Assembly: GCA_003586115.2 (NCBI GenBank)
Contig: QVOM02000090.1
Span: 12,449,637 to 12,513,636, forward strand
Direction of reading: 5' to 3'
Source: Salvator merianae
Lineage: Eukaryota; Chordata; Lepidosauria; Squamata; Teiidae
DNA length: 64,000 bases
Both the position numbers and the translations under genes were made by a program. Under the pieces are notes generated by a model. The model worked only from the letters and a program-made list of their open reading frames with translations. It had not been told where the DNA came from and did no database searches. This document shows positions 33,101 to 45,379 of this stretch, one piece after another. Every line of letters starts with the position of its first letter. Within the stretch, counting starts at the first letter, position 1.

Positions 33101-34218
33101 TAGTGGCAGGAGGAAGGAGAAAGGCAGTGTCGCAAATGACATCCAGATGAGAACAAACTGTAAATACAAACATCAAAAGGGTCAGCCTGGCTGCCTTGGG
33201 AGAACCCAGGGGAAGCGTCTTTCGGTTTGGAATTTTTTAATATAAATCTTCTGAGGAGGAAGGAAGATCTCGCTGTCCCTCACGGACCAAACAAATTCCT
33301 GCAGACTTTAAGCAGAATCCTAAGATAATGATCACACCGCTTTTTGTTTTTGTTTGCAATGACCTCATGTAAGGAGTAGCTTAGAAGAAATAAAGTAAAA
33401 TAAACATTTCATTTCATTTTAGGCATACAGCCTAAGTCTATTCCAAACCCTAATTTCTTTAACTGCACGTTCTGGGGTACAAACATTTTCAATTGGCCTT
33501 GTAGGTTCTGCTGAGAAATGATGACATATCCCAAGGGCAGCCAGGAAACAGTTTCCTGCACCGATTGCCCCACGGTGAATTGAAATCAGGCCACTTCCTC
33601 ACACCTAACAGAAGGGTGTACAAAGGTGTCATGGTGACCCAAACTAGCAGCGTCTACTGTCACAGGTTGCTGTTGGTATTTTTACCTCCTTGGAGGTTCC
33701 AGAACCACAGGTGCCTTTGATGCTCGCAGGTGGAGCCATGGGGCATCACACTTCCAGTCTCAGACCCTGGCTGAGAGGCTCTAGGAGAATCCCAGCCATT
33801 TTTGCCTCATCAGAATCCACGGCTCCTAAAACAGGCTGAAAGACCTGAAGACAAAGCCAACCAGTCGCTAAGTTGGGCCTTGCTGTTCCCTGGAAGCTGC
33901 AGGTTTTGGGTTTTTTTTTTAATAAAATGCCAAAGTAACCTTGAAACTTCGACCTGACTTTGACCTGAGAAGTCACTTGCAGCTGTCCAAGGTGCTGTCT
34001 TGCGCCTTGAACTGTTGGCCCCTGGCCTCCAGCTAACCTCAGCACTGGAACCTTGGCTTTGTTTGACTTTTGGTTTCCTTGGTCCTGAACTGGGACTAAG
34101 GGTAGGTGGGCTTATACAGAGGAAGTTGTACTTCCCATAAGAGGCATGATCCCATTCCTGCCCAGGGAATACTCCTTGGGGCAAAAGAAAAGGAAGTCAA
34201 GATGGAAGCCCCGTGTAT
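33101..34218. other. No recognisable feature
   Basis: Unique sequence. A poly-T run near 33910-33920 and the minus-strand frames at 33746-34184 show nothing familiar. Confidence 0.4.
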
Positions 34219-34395
34219 ACTTTTGTTGTGGTTATGGGGTATCATCAAGGTGGCTCCAACTCCTGGTGGACTGCATGGGCACCTCTTTGGGCACCTCTGC
34301 ACAGTTTTCCTGGCAAAGATAACCAGGGAGAGGCTGGAGACCAAACCTGCAACCCTCAGCTTTCCAGGCAGTTTGCTTGGCTTTTAAGCTACAGT
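34219..34395 (-). mobile_element. tRNA-derived SINE, inverted
   Basis: GCACAGTTTTCCTGGCAAAG, then GAGGCTGGAGACCAAACCTG, then CTTTCCAGGCAGTTTGCTTG. This is the complement of the SINE body and tRNA-like head at 26.3 kb. The B box is degraded (GAGACCAAACC instead of GGGATCGAACC). Confidence 0.7.
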
Positions 34396-35224
34396 AGTAA
34401 TAGTACTTACCTGGCAGCAAATGCTACTAAATACAGCCCGGCTCACTGCTGCGTGTGCACCTAGGGCCAGATTCCAAGTTAAGGCATAGCCAGTGGTCTG
34501 GACAACTTGGACCACCCCTCCCACTGAGCTGTGAAAACAAGCACCTTTATGGGCATTTATGCACTGGCTGTACTTCAACATATTTCCACACCGAGAAATA
34601 CGGCTTGCTTAAATTACCCTGTGCGTGCAGACTGAAGCATTTCTCATTCGCTCCTCAGCCAAGCCGGGAAACGAAAACACAGAGGGGCTGCTTTAGTGTC
34701 CCATGCAGAGCAGACCCACGGCTGTTTTCATTCCTCGCGGGCGATGCTATGAAGCCAAGCTTTGTTCTTAGGGAGACTCGAGACACAGGAGCTGCTCTGA
34801 GGAGAAGACTAAGCCAGCTGCTTTGAGGCTTCTTTCTCCCTGGCCTAAAGGAGCAGCAAAATCAGGGCTCTCTGAGCGGCCTGCAAAAGCAAATGCTCTG
34901 TGTACAGTACGGTGCGGTTAAGTAAATTGCACGCCGAAAAGTTTATAGTGCAGTTGCTAAGCTGAAAATTAAGTTGAAATGGCAAAAGGTGTGTGTGTGT
35001 GCCTCCAGACCGTCTTCTTTGGTAAGGACCATTCAAGCAAACTTCCCGATGGTAGGGCCATATTGTTATTTCAGGAAAATGCACAGTATGAGTTCATTTT
35101 TCTTGGAATAGGATACCATGGGATTTCACCCCTTTTTCATGCAGCTGTGCCGGGATTGCTAAAGATACGTGCGACAATTCCAACATAGCCACAACACAAT
35201 TCCACGTTATAGGCTCTGTCTGAG
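34396..35224. other. No recognisable feature
   Basis: Unique sequence with a short GT run near 34990-35001. Confidence 0.4.
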
Positions 35225-35699
35225 TCGCTTCACCTCAGAAAGGATATTTTGGGACTGGAGAAGGTACAGAAAAAGGCAACCAGAATGATCAAGGGTCTAG
35301 AACACCTTCCTTATGAAATCAGGCTGCAGCGTCTTGGCCTCCACAGCTTGAAAGATGACATTTAAGAGGGGACCTGATTGAAGTGTAGAAAATTATGTGT
35401 GGTGTGGAAAAGGTGTGCAGAGAAAAATTCTTTCCTCTATCGCACAGTACTAGGACCAGGGGGCACTCTGTGAAGCTGATGGGCAGGAGAGTTAGGACCC
35501 ACAAGGGGAAATATTTTTTCACCCAGAGGGTCATCAGTCTATGGAATTTACTACTGGAAGTTGAGAGCAGGTGAAGATTTTGCCTTTATATTCTGCTTGA
35601 GATACCCAGAAGCATTTCGTGGGCCACTGTGTGAAACAGGGTGCTGGTCTAAATGGGCCGTGGCCTGATCCAGCAGGGCTCCTCTTATATTCTTATGTC
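35225..35699 (+). mobile_element. CR1-like LINE, longest fragment
   Basis: The plus strand encodes LEKVQKKATRMIKGLEHLPY, then RLQRLGLHSLK and, after a frameshift, the RGDLIEVYK-like block, all classic for the C-terminal end of CR1/L2-clade ORF2. The 3' UTR has TGGGCCACTGTGTGAAACAG and CTGATCCAGCAGGGCTCCTC, and ends TTATATTCTTATGTCT. This copy links the coding end to the ACATAAG-type 3' tails scattered through the window. It is dead through stops and frameshifts. Confidence 0.85.
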
Positions 35700-36629
35700 T
35701 GGACACAGCCTGGTTTGCAAGTTCATTATACTTCAGTGAGTTCAGGAAATAGAGCAGCCAAAATAAAGTGTGTTCTAAGCACACACACTTGAGCACTTCT
35801 AATTTCTGTTGAGTGACAACTAAAAGAGGTTTCCTTTCCTTGCTAGGTTATTGCTAGCATTGTTACCTTTGCTTCCAGCTATAGGAAACTAAATTGTAAA
35901 TAAGCTTCCGGATTCCTTTGTAAGTGAAACATTGCTACATTTAATGCTGAAAATAGCCCTGGAACTAAAGTAACTGTCCCTGGAAACTAAAGTAGCCACA
36001 CTTGGAGAAAAACCAAAGAAAACAAATGCAGTAGTGTGAAAATGCTGAATTAATATTAACAAAGCAGTGCAACTCTGTTTCAGCCTGAGAACTGCCGATG
36101 GCCTCCTTTGTTACTGCAAACATGAATTGACTGAGGTTTTGCCAAGTTGCTAGTATTATTGTTTGACCATTCTTGAGACTTTGCTGCTCTGGATTTCTCC
36201 TCACTCTGACTGTTGTCTGCAGTTAAGGCAAGAGACAGCAAGAGGAATGTGAGAGGCATTCAACTCCAGTTCGATTGCTTCTGCCTTGGGCTGGTAAAAG
36301 AACTATGAATAATCCCCATTCACTTCTGCTCTGGCCAAAACACATGCCCATTTGTTTTTAGGATCTTTTAAAGAGGGTTTTCCATCTGCAAATCTTGCAA
36401 GTATGATGGGATTTATGCGTCTGAGAAGAGTAAGCAGGGAATCTGTTTGCAAATGGGCTCTGGGTCTTAGATTTCTGTTCCTTTCCCCCTTTTTCAAAGC
36501 GTCTTTATAGAGCTTCTGGGCATGGAGGAAACCACACTACATTAATTCCCCCCCAACAACCCATACCCAATTAATTCCTGAAAACAGACTTTATGGTAGA
36601 GGTTCGGATAGCGAAAATAGTAATTTCAC
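35700..36629. other. No recognisable feature
   Basis: Unique sequence with a poly-C run near 36548-36553. Confidence 0.4.
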
Positions 36630-36870
36630 TTATTTAAGGGGGGGGGGATTCTAATTCATTCCAAGCCCATTCCAACTTCACCTAAAAATCACCCTAAGGA
36701 GAAAGCTGTGTAGCACAATAAAACAGAATTAATAACAATTGAAAACATCGCAGCTAAGGTAGAATAAAATTTAAAGATTCAACAGAAGGTTAAATTAAAT
36801 TTAAAGATGAAATTAAAAATTAAAGGTTAATGAAAGATTCAGGCTCTTATGGATTGGGCCAGATGCCTTC
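36630..36870 (-). mobile_element. Possible degraded LINE 3' end, inverted
   Basis: AAATCACCCTAAGGAGAAAG, then GCACAATAAAACAGAATTAA, then A-rich TTAAATTTAAAGAT repeats. Resembles inverted LINE 3' tails elsewhere but is weak. Confidence 0.3.
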
Positions 36871-37436
36871 CAAATCTCATTATGGAAACCAAAATGTCCA
36901 TTTACAATACTGTATAGGATCTTCAGTCTGGCAAAAGGAAAAGGCTAATCCCTTTTCTCAAATTGTGGGATTCTTGCCACCCATTGTCTTGATTGGCCAA
37001 GAGGAACACCAAATCCCAACAGCAAAAGCCAACATATCCTTTGAAAGTTGTTCTAAATTTGCTTATTCACAGAAACATTAGCTTAGGCTCACTTTATGCC
37101 AATATATGCCACATTTTGTGGGCACAATCTTTTCAGTAGACGGTATTACTGCAACAGTATGTCTGGCTTCTTGGAAGGATGTTCCACTTGATCCTTAATT
37201 CTGACTTTGTAGGGTCAACCAGAATGAGTCAGGGGAAACACAAACATTAGCTTTTACACAGAAAGGCTTGTGTCCCCATTTAATCTGTTGGTGTGAAATG
37301 GGAACCCCATGAAAAGAAAAGAAAGAAGGAAATAGCATTCTCTTGAAGGCTAACTTGACACAAGCAAATGTGGAAGTTTTATTTCTTCTTGTCTTGCTTG
37401 CAAACCAAAGGCAGCATGGGGATATCTGGGCCGAAA
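36871..37436. other. No recognisable feature
   Basis: Unique sequence without a repeat or gene signature. Confidence 0.4.
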
Positions 37437-37484
37437 ACACAACACAACACAACACAACACAACACAACACAACACAACACAACA
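37437..37484 (+). repeat. (AACAC)n pentanucleotide microsatellite
   Basis: About nine perfect AACAC units. The open frames that read NTTQHNTTQHN and its complement come from this repeat. Confidence 0.9.
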
Positions 37485-38550
37485 AAACAACCCTATCTAG
37501 TCCTTTATTGAGCTTTCTTCTGGGTAAACCCTTTGTTTTCACAGAGAGTCTAGGGGAAAACTGAAGTGGACATGGAGATGCAGAAAGTGCTAATGCATAT
37601 TTGACAAGCAGATTTATGGAGGTTTATAAATGGCTCCCTCCTCCCCGAACGCTTTTTCTCTAATGCAGGGGCAAGAAAACTTTCCTGGCCCAAGGATGTA
37701 ATGTACCTTTCGCCAAACCCTCACGGGCTGCATGCTGGGCTCACAGATACATATAGATGGCCCTCATAGGCAGGACGGCCAAAGAGAGAGGGTTATTCTC
37801 GCTTCTTCCCCACCTATGAGATGCTTGTTCTGATGACCAAGTAGAAAGAGACGGGTAACACCATCAGAGCACTGGCTTCCTTCCTCTTTTCCTTTCTTGC
37901 TGGGGACAGCTAGTCCGGTGGGCTTCTGGAGGGCTAGGATGTTTTGGCCGGGGGTGGCCTTTGGCCAGGAGCACCACGGGTAACCAGTGAGGCCCTGCTT
38001 TAGTGGCTCAGGCCACTGTTTAGAGTCTCGCGCTGGCAGGTGGAGTGCTGCGCCATCTCCAAGTCAATTTCATTGGCTGGCATTTCAGCCAATCAAAACA
38101 GCCCAAGGCAGTCACAAAGCCCCATCCTGACCTGGCCTCAAGCTGGCCTAATCGACACCAGTGCGGCCCCAAATCTCTCCCTTCCGCAGCTCAGGGCAGC
38201 TCTGGGTGGAAGGAGAAAAGGAGAAGAAGGTTTCCCTTCTGCTCTTGACGGATGCTGGCGAGGGAGCAAGTCGCTGGAGCCGACAGTTCAGCAGGATGCG
38301 CAATCGAGTTCGGTGAAACCTGTACTTAGGGCCAGCTGCTATTTGCGGTCCACTCTCCCGAGATTGCCCATCGCCTGTATACTCATTTGTGCTCCAGCAG
38401 GCAGCCACCTGCCTAATGCACTTCCGGCTACCTGCAGGCACCTCCGACTGGGCAAATGGTATTGCGGAGGACGCGCGACTGCTGGCTCAAAAGCCAAGCA
38501 TGGGAGTGTCTTTGTCTGCTTTAAGTGTGTAAGAAATATTGAACACAAGA

Positions 38551-38582
38551 ACGCTGTGTGTGTGTATATGTGTGTGTGTGTT
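38551..38582 (+). repeat. (GT)n microsatellite, interrupted
   Basis: TGTGTGTGTGTATATGTGTG then TGTGTGTTT. Confidence 0.85.
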
Positions 38583-38732
38583 TGGGGGGGAGATCATATT
38601 AAGACTGGGGGTGGCCAGGAAGACTGGAGCAGAGCTGATCCTACAGGATGCAAACCAAGGCAAAAGCAAGCTCTGGGGTGTTTTATTTGGGTCTACACTG
38701 AGCATTTCACATTCTGTCCCCATACTGTGAAT

Positions 38733-38759
38733 TGTGTGTGTGTGTGTGTGTGTGTGTCT
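38733..38759 (+). repeat. (GT)n microsatellite
   Basis: About 13 uninterrupted GT units. Confidence 0.9.
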
Positions 38760-38804
38760 TTCCCCCTCCCCCAGCCTCCCTTTATACGGTTCTATCCCCT
38801 GTGA

Positions 38805-39170
38805 ATGTTTACGTTAGCTGCATAATTGGGCCAAAAGGCACTTTGCCTTTTTAAGGAATATATAGTGTGGGGTTGATGGCGCAAGGCATCAACGATACGC
38901 ATAAGGCAAAACATCAAAGCCTCTTTGTTTTTAAGTCCAGTATAATAAAAATTGCATTTTGCGTTAGCACTCTGCGTGAGGAAATATGTATTACTAAAGG
39001 CAAGATATTAAAAGAAACCCATCCTCAGCTTGCTGCTGCTGCCAAAATGATGTATTTCAAAATCATGCTGGGTACGCTAATGATCTGCAAGGTAATAGAA
39101 GGCAATCTGAGAGAAGAAAGTCCTTGGGTGCAACCACAGTGCAGCTCTCATGTTAAGCAGTCAATTTCCC
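38805..39170. promoter_or_regulatory. Putative conserved non-coding element
   Basis: Long repeat-free AT-leaning block with GCTGCATAATTGGGCC, CCTTTTTAAGGAATATATAG, AACATCAAAGCCTCTTTGTT (TCF/SOX-like), AATTGCATTTTGCGTTAGC and GGTACGCTAATGATCTGCAA. Motif density is the highest in the window. The 105-codon frame at 38,867-39,184 lacks known domains. Conservation cannot be tested here. Confidence 0.35.
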
Positions 39171-39985
39171 GCTACCCGCCATAAAGAGATTTTTAACGAC
39201 ATCTTTCATTCTGCAGAACCCTATGGCTCCAGCTCGCATTTTCCTCAGAAATCATTTCAATGCACAATAGCCTTCACTTGCAATGCTGTGGGCTTACTAA
39301 AAACAACAAGAGTTGCTTATCTTAGATAAAGCCTGGCAACCTATATGCCATGATGCCACAGAAAAGCAGAAAGTGTCACTGCGATTCTCTGTTCAGGATG
39401 CTTGTCTAAATAGGCTGCCCTGGCGCTCCCAAATCCCTTGGAAAATATCCCCGTACATGTGGACAGGTACGGTAATCTGCACCAGTGCAAGATGGCTCAA
39501 GGTTCTTCTGGACAGCAGACAAATGAATAAGTTTCCATCCCACCCAGCTACTATGGTTTGCTATGGTTTGCTTGGTTCGCATGTGAACTGAACCAGTTTG
39601 GGGATACTGCTGTTGGATGACTGGAAGTTATGGGTCATAGCAGGAAGAGAACGAATGACAGGGGAAAAGATGAAGTGGGTGAGGTACCAGAGTCCTTTAG
39701 TGATGTCAATCATCACATGCCTAAGTTCTAAACGATGTTAATCTTAAAGGGCCCAACGAATATTGCCGACCACATCGTAACAACATTGTATCTAAACCCC
39801 ATAGGTCTGCAGCCAGTGCTGAGCACCGGTGGAAACCTGTGGATCAAGGCAGTGAAGGCTGTCTCTGAGTTCCACTGCAGGGTATGTTTCATCTTGCAGA
39901 ACATTCCCATTGTGAGGCATTTCTTTACATCAAGAATTTTGTTCTTTGCTCATGACGAGTTGCGGGGAGAATTATTGGACAGCTG
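39171..39985. other. No recognisable feature
   Basis: Unique sequence. 'ctatggtttg' is directly repeated at 39551 and 39562. Confidence 0.4.
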
Positions 39986-40220
39986 ATGTGATGTGTTCCC
40001 TGACAACATTTGAACTTCTTTATGGTGATTTTCTTTCTCCTGCCAGAGAGCGGAAGAAGATTTTCAGCTACATGGTCAGATTTTAATGAGCTGCTTGGAG
40101 TTAAGAATATATCCCTAGAAAGGCCCTTTTCTTTATATATGTAGGTTGTTATTGCCTCGGCTTTATCATTTCTGTTGCTTTCTTTTGTTTGCAATAAGGG
40201 TTGCAAATTGAAAGGGAAAA
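39986..40220. promoter_or_regulatory. Putative conserved non-coding element
   Basis: ATGTGTTCCCTGACAACATT, then ATTTTAATGAGCTGCTTGGA and TTGCAATAAGGGTTGCAAAT in repeat-free DNA. Weak motif-based call. Confidence 0.25.
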
Positions 40221-41304
40221 AAAAGATGTTCTCCTTTTACTACCATTAAAATTTATCTTGTTCTGTGACAAAAACACTTTGCAAACCACTAATTAAAAAA
40301 GATTTTGCCACGTCAGCTTGCAGTATGCACACCATGCCAAAGTCCTGCCAGTTGCAGGATCTTGGACTTTTCAGATAGCGTGTTTTAAACAAATATTGGT
40401 GCTACATTTAATGGCCTGATGGTTCTACCCTAACCCCATTCACCCTTCCCAAGATGTTGGTCTGACTTCTGAACACACACACACACACGCGTTTTGCTGA
40501 CACGCAAAGATACTGCTGTTTATACAAAGAGCTCAGGCTTAAAACCTACCATTTGCAAAGCTGTAATTTGTGGCTTGCAACTGTGGTTCATTTAACAAAG
40601 AAAGCCCTCTGGTTTGCAGCACACTCAGTGTTGCTTCCCACTCTTGCCACCACACAACCTGGCGCAGCGACGGCCCTTTGCCGTGGCAAGAACAGGGATG
40701 ATCAGGCAAAATGGCATCCTTCCAAATTCCCGTGTCGTGGTACACCATAGTATATGCACAGGAGCACTACATCAGTTCTGCTGGAGCAGAGGCCTGTAAT
40801 TAGGGCTGGCAAGCTACTAATTACATACTACCATCAAATCTAACAATTTTCCCAATAAAGAGAAATAACTACTTTGGCGTAGGGCACAGCAAATACAATT
40901 ACGCGCATGTGTTTTATATTTAATAGACATGCACGTATATAATATACGGATGCTGAATGCCTCAAAGATGACTGGGTTGCCTTTGATCCTTCTGGGTTTA
41001 GGCATACATAATCAACAACAGAGAGAAAGGCGGGCATCCTTTTTGCTTGCCATGTTTATGAATGCATCTTGCTTTCTCCAAACTGGTACTTTCCACACAT
41101 GCCAAATCTACTGCTCACATGAACCTTGACTGCTGAATTAAAGAGCCAGTATGTGGCACAGAGGTTCAGGTGTGGGTGGTCATTTGGGTGGACCAAGGCT
41201 GAAATTCCTTCTTCACCATAAACTTCACTGAGTGGGTGTATCAATGGCTATTAGAATGGATGCCTAGGTACCACCTTGAGGTTGGAGAGAGAGGCAGGAT
41301 GCCT
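40221..41304. other. No gene seen; short (CA)n
   Basis: Unique sequence with a CA run at 40,474-40,489. Short overlapping frames only. Confidence 0.4.
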
Positions 41305-41455
41305 TTAAAGGCCATTTGCAGGGAGCAGAGAGCAGGTGAAGGTTTTGCCTTCATCTTCTGCTTGGGATGCCCAGAAGCAACTGGTGGGCCACTGTGTGAG
41401 ACAGGATGCTGGACTAGATGGGCCGTGGCCTGATCCAGCAGGGCTTCTCTGATCA
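41305..41455 (+). mobile_element. CR1-like LINE 3' fragment
   Basis: The plus strand encodes AGEGFAFIFCLGCPEATGG then CETGCWTRWAVA before a stop, the conserved read-through of this LINE's end. The DNA ends GGCCTGATCCAGCAGGGCTT. The TTCTTATG tail is absent. Confidence 0.75.
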
Positions 41456-41942
41456 GTAAAATGTGCTCAGCTTAGGTTTCTATAGTGGAATAAAAGAGAG
41501 AATTGGGGAAACAAGTATACCAGCTGGACTTCTTTGACACACAACCATGATAAATTATGATTGTCCTGATAAAATGGCAGTTCTGTGTCTTCTCTCCTTC
41601 CTGGTACAATTGCTCCCTTTACTACAGTGAGAGAGATTTAAGACAACCTATTCATATGAGCTTAACTCACCATTCAAATGTGCTTGAAGTCTCCCACTCA
41701 GATTAATTGGAATTAAAAAAATATTGCAGAGCACATTTAAACCCCTAGCTTTCTAAGGTTGGAGAAAAATGCTAAGACTGGTTCAGGTGGTCCACATTCC
41801 TTGGCACCATTTGCTGTAACAAAATACAACTGCACCTCACGTGGGCTGCACAGCATTCATGGGAGGTGGTGTAGCATTCATGGATCTGCCCTGCTTTGGG
41901 GGCTGTTCAGCTATGTTTCTTCTGATCAAAATATTAAAAAAT
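41456..41942. other. No recognisable feature
   Basis: Unique sequence. Confidence 0.4.
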
Positions 41943-42281
41943 CAGAGACGTGCATGAACTACAATCATGTGTTCTGTTCACCATTGAACTAAACACCTGT
42001 TTGTTCAGTTTGATGGCAAACCAGTTAACTGAACAGTTGTTCTTTTTGATTTTGAACTGGTTTGAAAACAAGAAATACAGTTTTTTCCAGTTCAAGGGCA
42101 AAAACACAGCAGACACAAACTGTTCAATCAAATAGCTCACATTTGCAAGTGGGGGACTGGTTTGGTTCAATCAGATTTTTGGATATTCAAACAACCAAAT
42201 GTTCGGTTTGATGTGAACATTCATGCACTAACTGGTTTGCTGCAAATTGTGAAGTAACCAAACCAGTTCGGCACCATCTCC
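41943..42281. mobile_element. hAT-like MITE (AGAGATGTGCA family)
   Basis: Left end CAGAGACGTGCATGAAC, right end near GGCACCATCTC. The interior is full of CAAACCAGTT / AACTGGTTTG inverted pairs. Same architecture as the 19.8-kb copy but more AT-rich. Confidence 0.6.
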
Positions 42282-44084
42282 ACTAAAAATGCGTGACTGT
42301 ATCACATGCCAACATGCTTTAGAAGGTTAGCCACTTTTTGTTGTTTTTAGGACTTGTCTGGCTAGAAGCTTAGGCGCCTTTGTGCCATCTTGGCAGACAG
42401 AAGATTGTCACAATATGTCCGCTGGAGTGGCAAGTAATCAGGCAGCTACAAAGAGGTAGTTAAAAAAAAACCCACTGAGGGTCACAACAATCTATCAATA
42501 CAGCATTACTGTTGAATATAGTCAATGTAACTAAGGCAGCGTTCTCACTGGGTGGTGTTACTGCTTTTATGCTGCACACATCAAGGGGAAGTTACCCTAA
42601 TCAGGATAAAGTCAGCCAAGCCAATCAGTTTTGTGTTCTCTAAACCAGAAGTGCTATGTCTGAAAGATTCGGGTTCAAATCCCCAAGTCAGTTCATGCAT
42701 TGGCACATCATTGGCGCTCAAGTCCCATCTACTTTATAAAGTTGTACTGAGGATTTTAAAAAGAAAAGAAAAAGATAAGAGCTATGCCCGCCCCATCTTG
42801 AGCTCCTTGGAGGAAATGCAACCAATATACGTAAAGAATGCACAAATACCCCATTCAGCAGCTTCTTATATCCTCAGTTGCTCTCTAGAAGCCATTGGGT
42901 TCCACCTCCCACAGATCTCAGCTGGCATGACCAAAGATCAGGACTGATCGTTTTGACTGACTAAATAATCCCTATCCTAAATAAAGCCCTGATGGACAAA
43001 AAAGTATTACTTCTGTGTGCGTGGGTGTGTTTTAAAGACGGTAACACACTTCGCAGTGCTGAAGGCCATCGTTCTAGGGGACGACAGGTCTTCCTTGGGA
43101 ATTGCCCCCTTTTGATTTCCTACTCACAAAATCCCCTTTACCAAGAATCCCTCTCCAAAATTTCAGCATATGGGAAAGAAAATAGCTTAACTTTTTTTTT
43201 TTTTGACAGGTGTGAGATTCACTCAGCATGAATAACAACCAGGAAAGGAGATTTTCCTCCCCTCGGTCTGCTTATGGGTTTGCTGCGATCAGAGCTGGGG
43301 ATTAGCTAGCTAACACAGCATCTCTGTGGAGAGATACATTCTCCCCCCACACCCGGCTAAGACAGCTTAGCTACTTCATGCTTCAGGTTCTGCAAAGGTT
43401 AGCCTGATTCTTATGTCAATAAGAAACTCTGCTATTTATCCATTTAGTGAGTTTTCACTGCAAGGTGCTGAGCACTCAACATTGATCTGCAAAAGTCCCT
43501 TTTAAAAAGAAAGTCTCACGTTTGTTGCATTCTGAAACAAAAGGACTCATTGTGGCCCTGTTTGTCATGTCAAAATGAAGAAGAAATACCAAAGTCTTAC
43601 CAGAAATGCAGCAATATATTCTTTTACCAAAACATAAACAAAAATGGAAGCCAGTGCCTGGAAGGTTTCATAGGGTATCCCAAGGCCTGAAACACCAGTG
43701 ATGTCTTCTCAGAGGCTGAAGTTCTACAAATGGCATTTCTGTTTCTTGCGGAGTTTTTTTTGGATCTATAAGTACATTTGGGATTTTGTGGAAGCGTTGT
43801 GGGCACCAGTTGCAAAACAAGTTGGCCTGAGACATGGAACAGATCTAAACTTTGTGTATAAACTGGAGCATATTTGACCTCACTTCTGGTTCCATCTAAG
43901 AAAAGGAAGCAGTTTCCTAATCACAGAATTGGGGAATCCTTTAACTTTGTGACAGATAACTGCTCTGAGCATGGGGAAAAGAAAGTAAATTTGAGGAAGG
44001 ACCATGCATGCCAATGGAAGGAACTCTAAAGGACCAAGTACGCCGCAGTAGGTACCCAAGGAGCGCTTCCTGCCATATAGATCT
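42282..44084. other. No recognisable feature
   Basis: About 1.8 kb of unique sequence with a poly-T run at about 43,192-43,205. The 131-codon frame at 42,552-42,947 has no family signature. Confidence 0.4.
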
Positions 44085-44440
44085 GTCCAGATATTGTGAT
44101 CTGTAGAAGAGGCCCTCATTAAGCTGTGATGAAGGTTTGAATTGTGATGACAAATGAAAGGGCCTTTTTAGTGATGGCCTCTTGGGTATGGAATGATCTC
44201 CCATTTGAGGTGCACTGGGCGATACCACTGCACACCATTCGCCACCTGGTTAAGAGACACCTTTCCACCCTGATCTTTGGTTCCCTCCTCCATTTTGGTC
44301 TGTACCTTTGAAGTGCTCTGGATTTTCAATCTAGCAGGCTTATTATTTAAAATTGGGTTCTTATGGTTTTTCCCGGGCACCGTCTTTTTTTTTCTGTTAC
44401 TCCCTCTGAGAGCTTATGGTGAAGGGTTGGGTTATAAAAA
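44085..44440 (+). mobile_element. L2-like LINE 3' fragment
   Basis: Contains GGGCCTTTTTAGTGATGGCC then TCTTGGGTATGGAATGATCT, the decayed RAF(S)VVA...WN(S)L block. It ends GGTGAAGGGTTGGGTTATAA followed by AACAAATAG, the LINE tail. Frameshifted and dead. Confidence 0.6.
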
Positions 44441-44499
44441 CAAATAGCAAAGGGGTGGGGTGGGGGGTCAAAGGCTGATGGAATCCACCAGCACACTTT

Positions 44500-44900
44500 C
44501 TTACTTTGACATATTGCATATTGCACAGGTTAGATTTAGTAATGGAAAATTATAGCCCTGCCTCCATGTTGGAGCTAAGCATCAAAGGCTGCTCTATCTC
44601 GGCTCCCGCCCCACCTCATCAAGCCTCCCTTCCTCCTCCTCTCCCCTGCTCATGCGCCTCTCCGTCCCCCAGGGCTGTAATTCAGCAATCCTTCTCTCAC
44701 TCTATCCATCACATTTACACAAATCCCCAAGGTGGGCTGTCTTCTAAATGTCTTTACCTTGTGCATTATCCTGGGGCTTAACAATCCAATATTGGTGCAG
44801 CCAAGCATAATTACTCTCCATTGATGATAAAACACCCTGAATCGTGTCAGGCTTGGCTATTTGCATCTTGCCGTGCTGGAGATCAATAGCTACAACAAAG
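44500..44900. promoter_or_regulatory. Putative conserved non-coding element
   Basis: Repeat-free block with TTGCATATTGCACAGG, GGGCTGTAATTCAGCAATCC, a perfect CCAATATTGG palindrome (44,786-44,795), GCATAATTACTCTCCATTGA and GGCTATTTGCATCTTGCC. Motif-based call only. Confidence 0.35.
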
Positions 44901-44929
44901 GAGTGAAACCTGATTAGATGCCGGCTGCC

Positions 44930-45190
44930 TTTCCGTGGAAAGGCGAGAGCCGCTAGCTGTGCGAGGCAGGAGCACTGGGTAGAGGGAAGAGGCCTCTCGT
45001 CTTACAGGGCTGGTCTGCAGTCTGCTTTGAAAGTCTGTGGCTTGGACAAGGGGGCAAAAGTTGCACACCTGCAGCAGGAAGACAGTGCTCAGGTCGCGCG
45101 GGACCCATGGGCTTCGTTGGAAAGGGAGGGAGCGTGCAGGTCTCGCATTGACTTGTACGCGGCGGAAGACATTTGTTTCCAAAGTTCGGA
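44930..45190. other. Weak CpG cluster
   Basis: GGCGAGAGCCGCTAGC, CAGGTCGCGCGGGAC and TTGTACGCGGCGGAAG give a small excess of CpG next to the preceding CNE-like block. Small and weak compared with the main island. Confidence 0.25.
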
Positions 45191-45379
45191 GAGCAACGCA
45201 AATACCCAGGGAGACAAAATGGCACACCGTCCGTGCACACAGGGCACTAACACCTGGGGAAAGCCCAGGTGTTTGTAAAAAGTCCTGAAAAAGGAGAAAA
45301 CCATGGGGTGAGGGAGAGGAGCGGCAGAGAGACAGGATGAAGCCTTAAGGTGACTTCCTTCCTTCCTTCCCTGAATTTC

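Larger units (their letters stand above)
37485..38800. other. Unique block with a 254-codon open frame and CCAAT hairpin
   Basis: The plus strand is open from 38,040 to 38,804, ending within a GT microsatellite. The predicted protein has no known domain and contains VCVCVCV from the repeat, so it is treated as chance. Near its start, ATTGGCTG (38,072-38,079) and CAGCCAAT (38,086-38,093) form a perfect 8-bp inverted pair of CCAAT boxes with a 6-nt loop. Confidence 0.3.

Noticed and set aside
35225..35699. Active LINE or host reverse transcriptase gene
   Set aside because: Only the C-terminal end is present, with stops and a frameshift.
37343..37564. NTTQHNTTQH repeat protein
   Set aside because: Translation of the (AACAC)n microsatellite.
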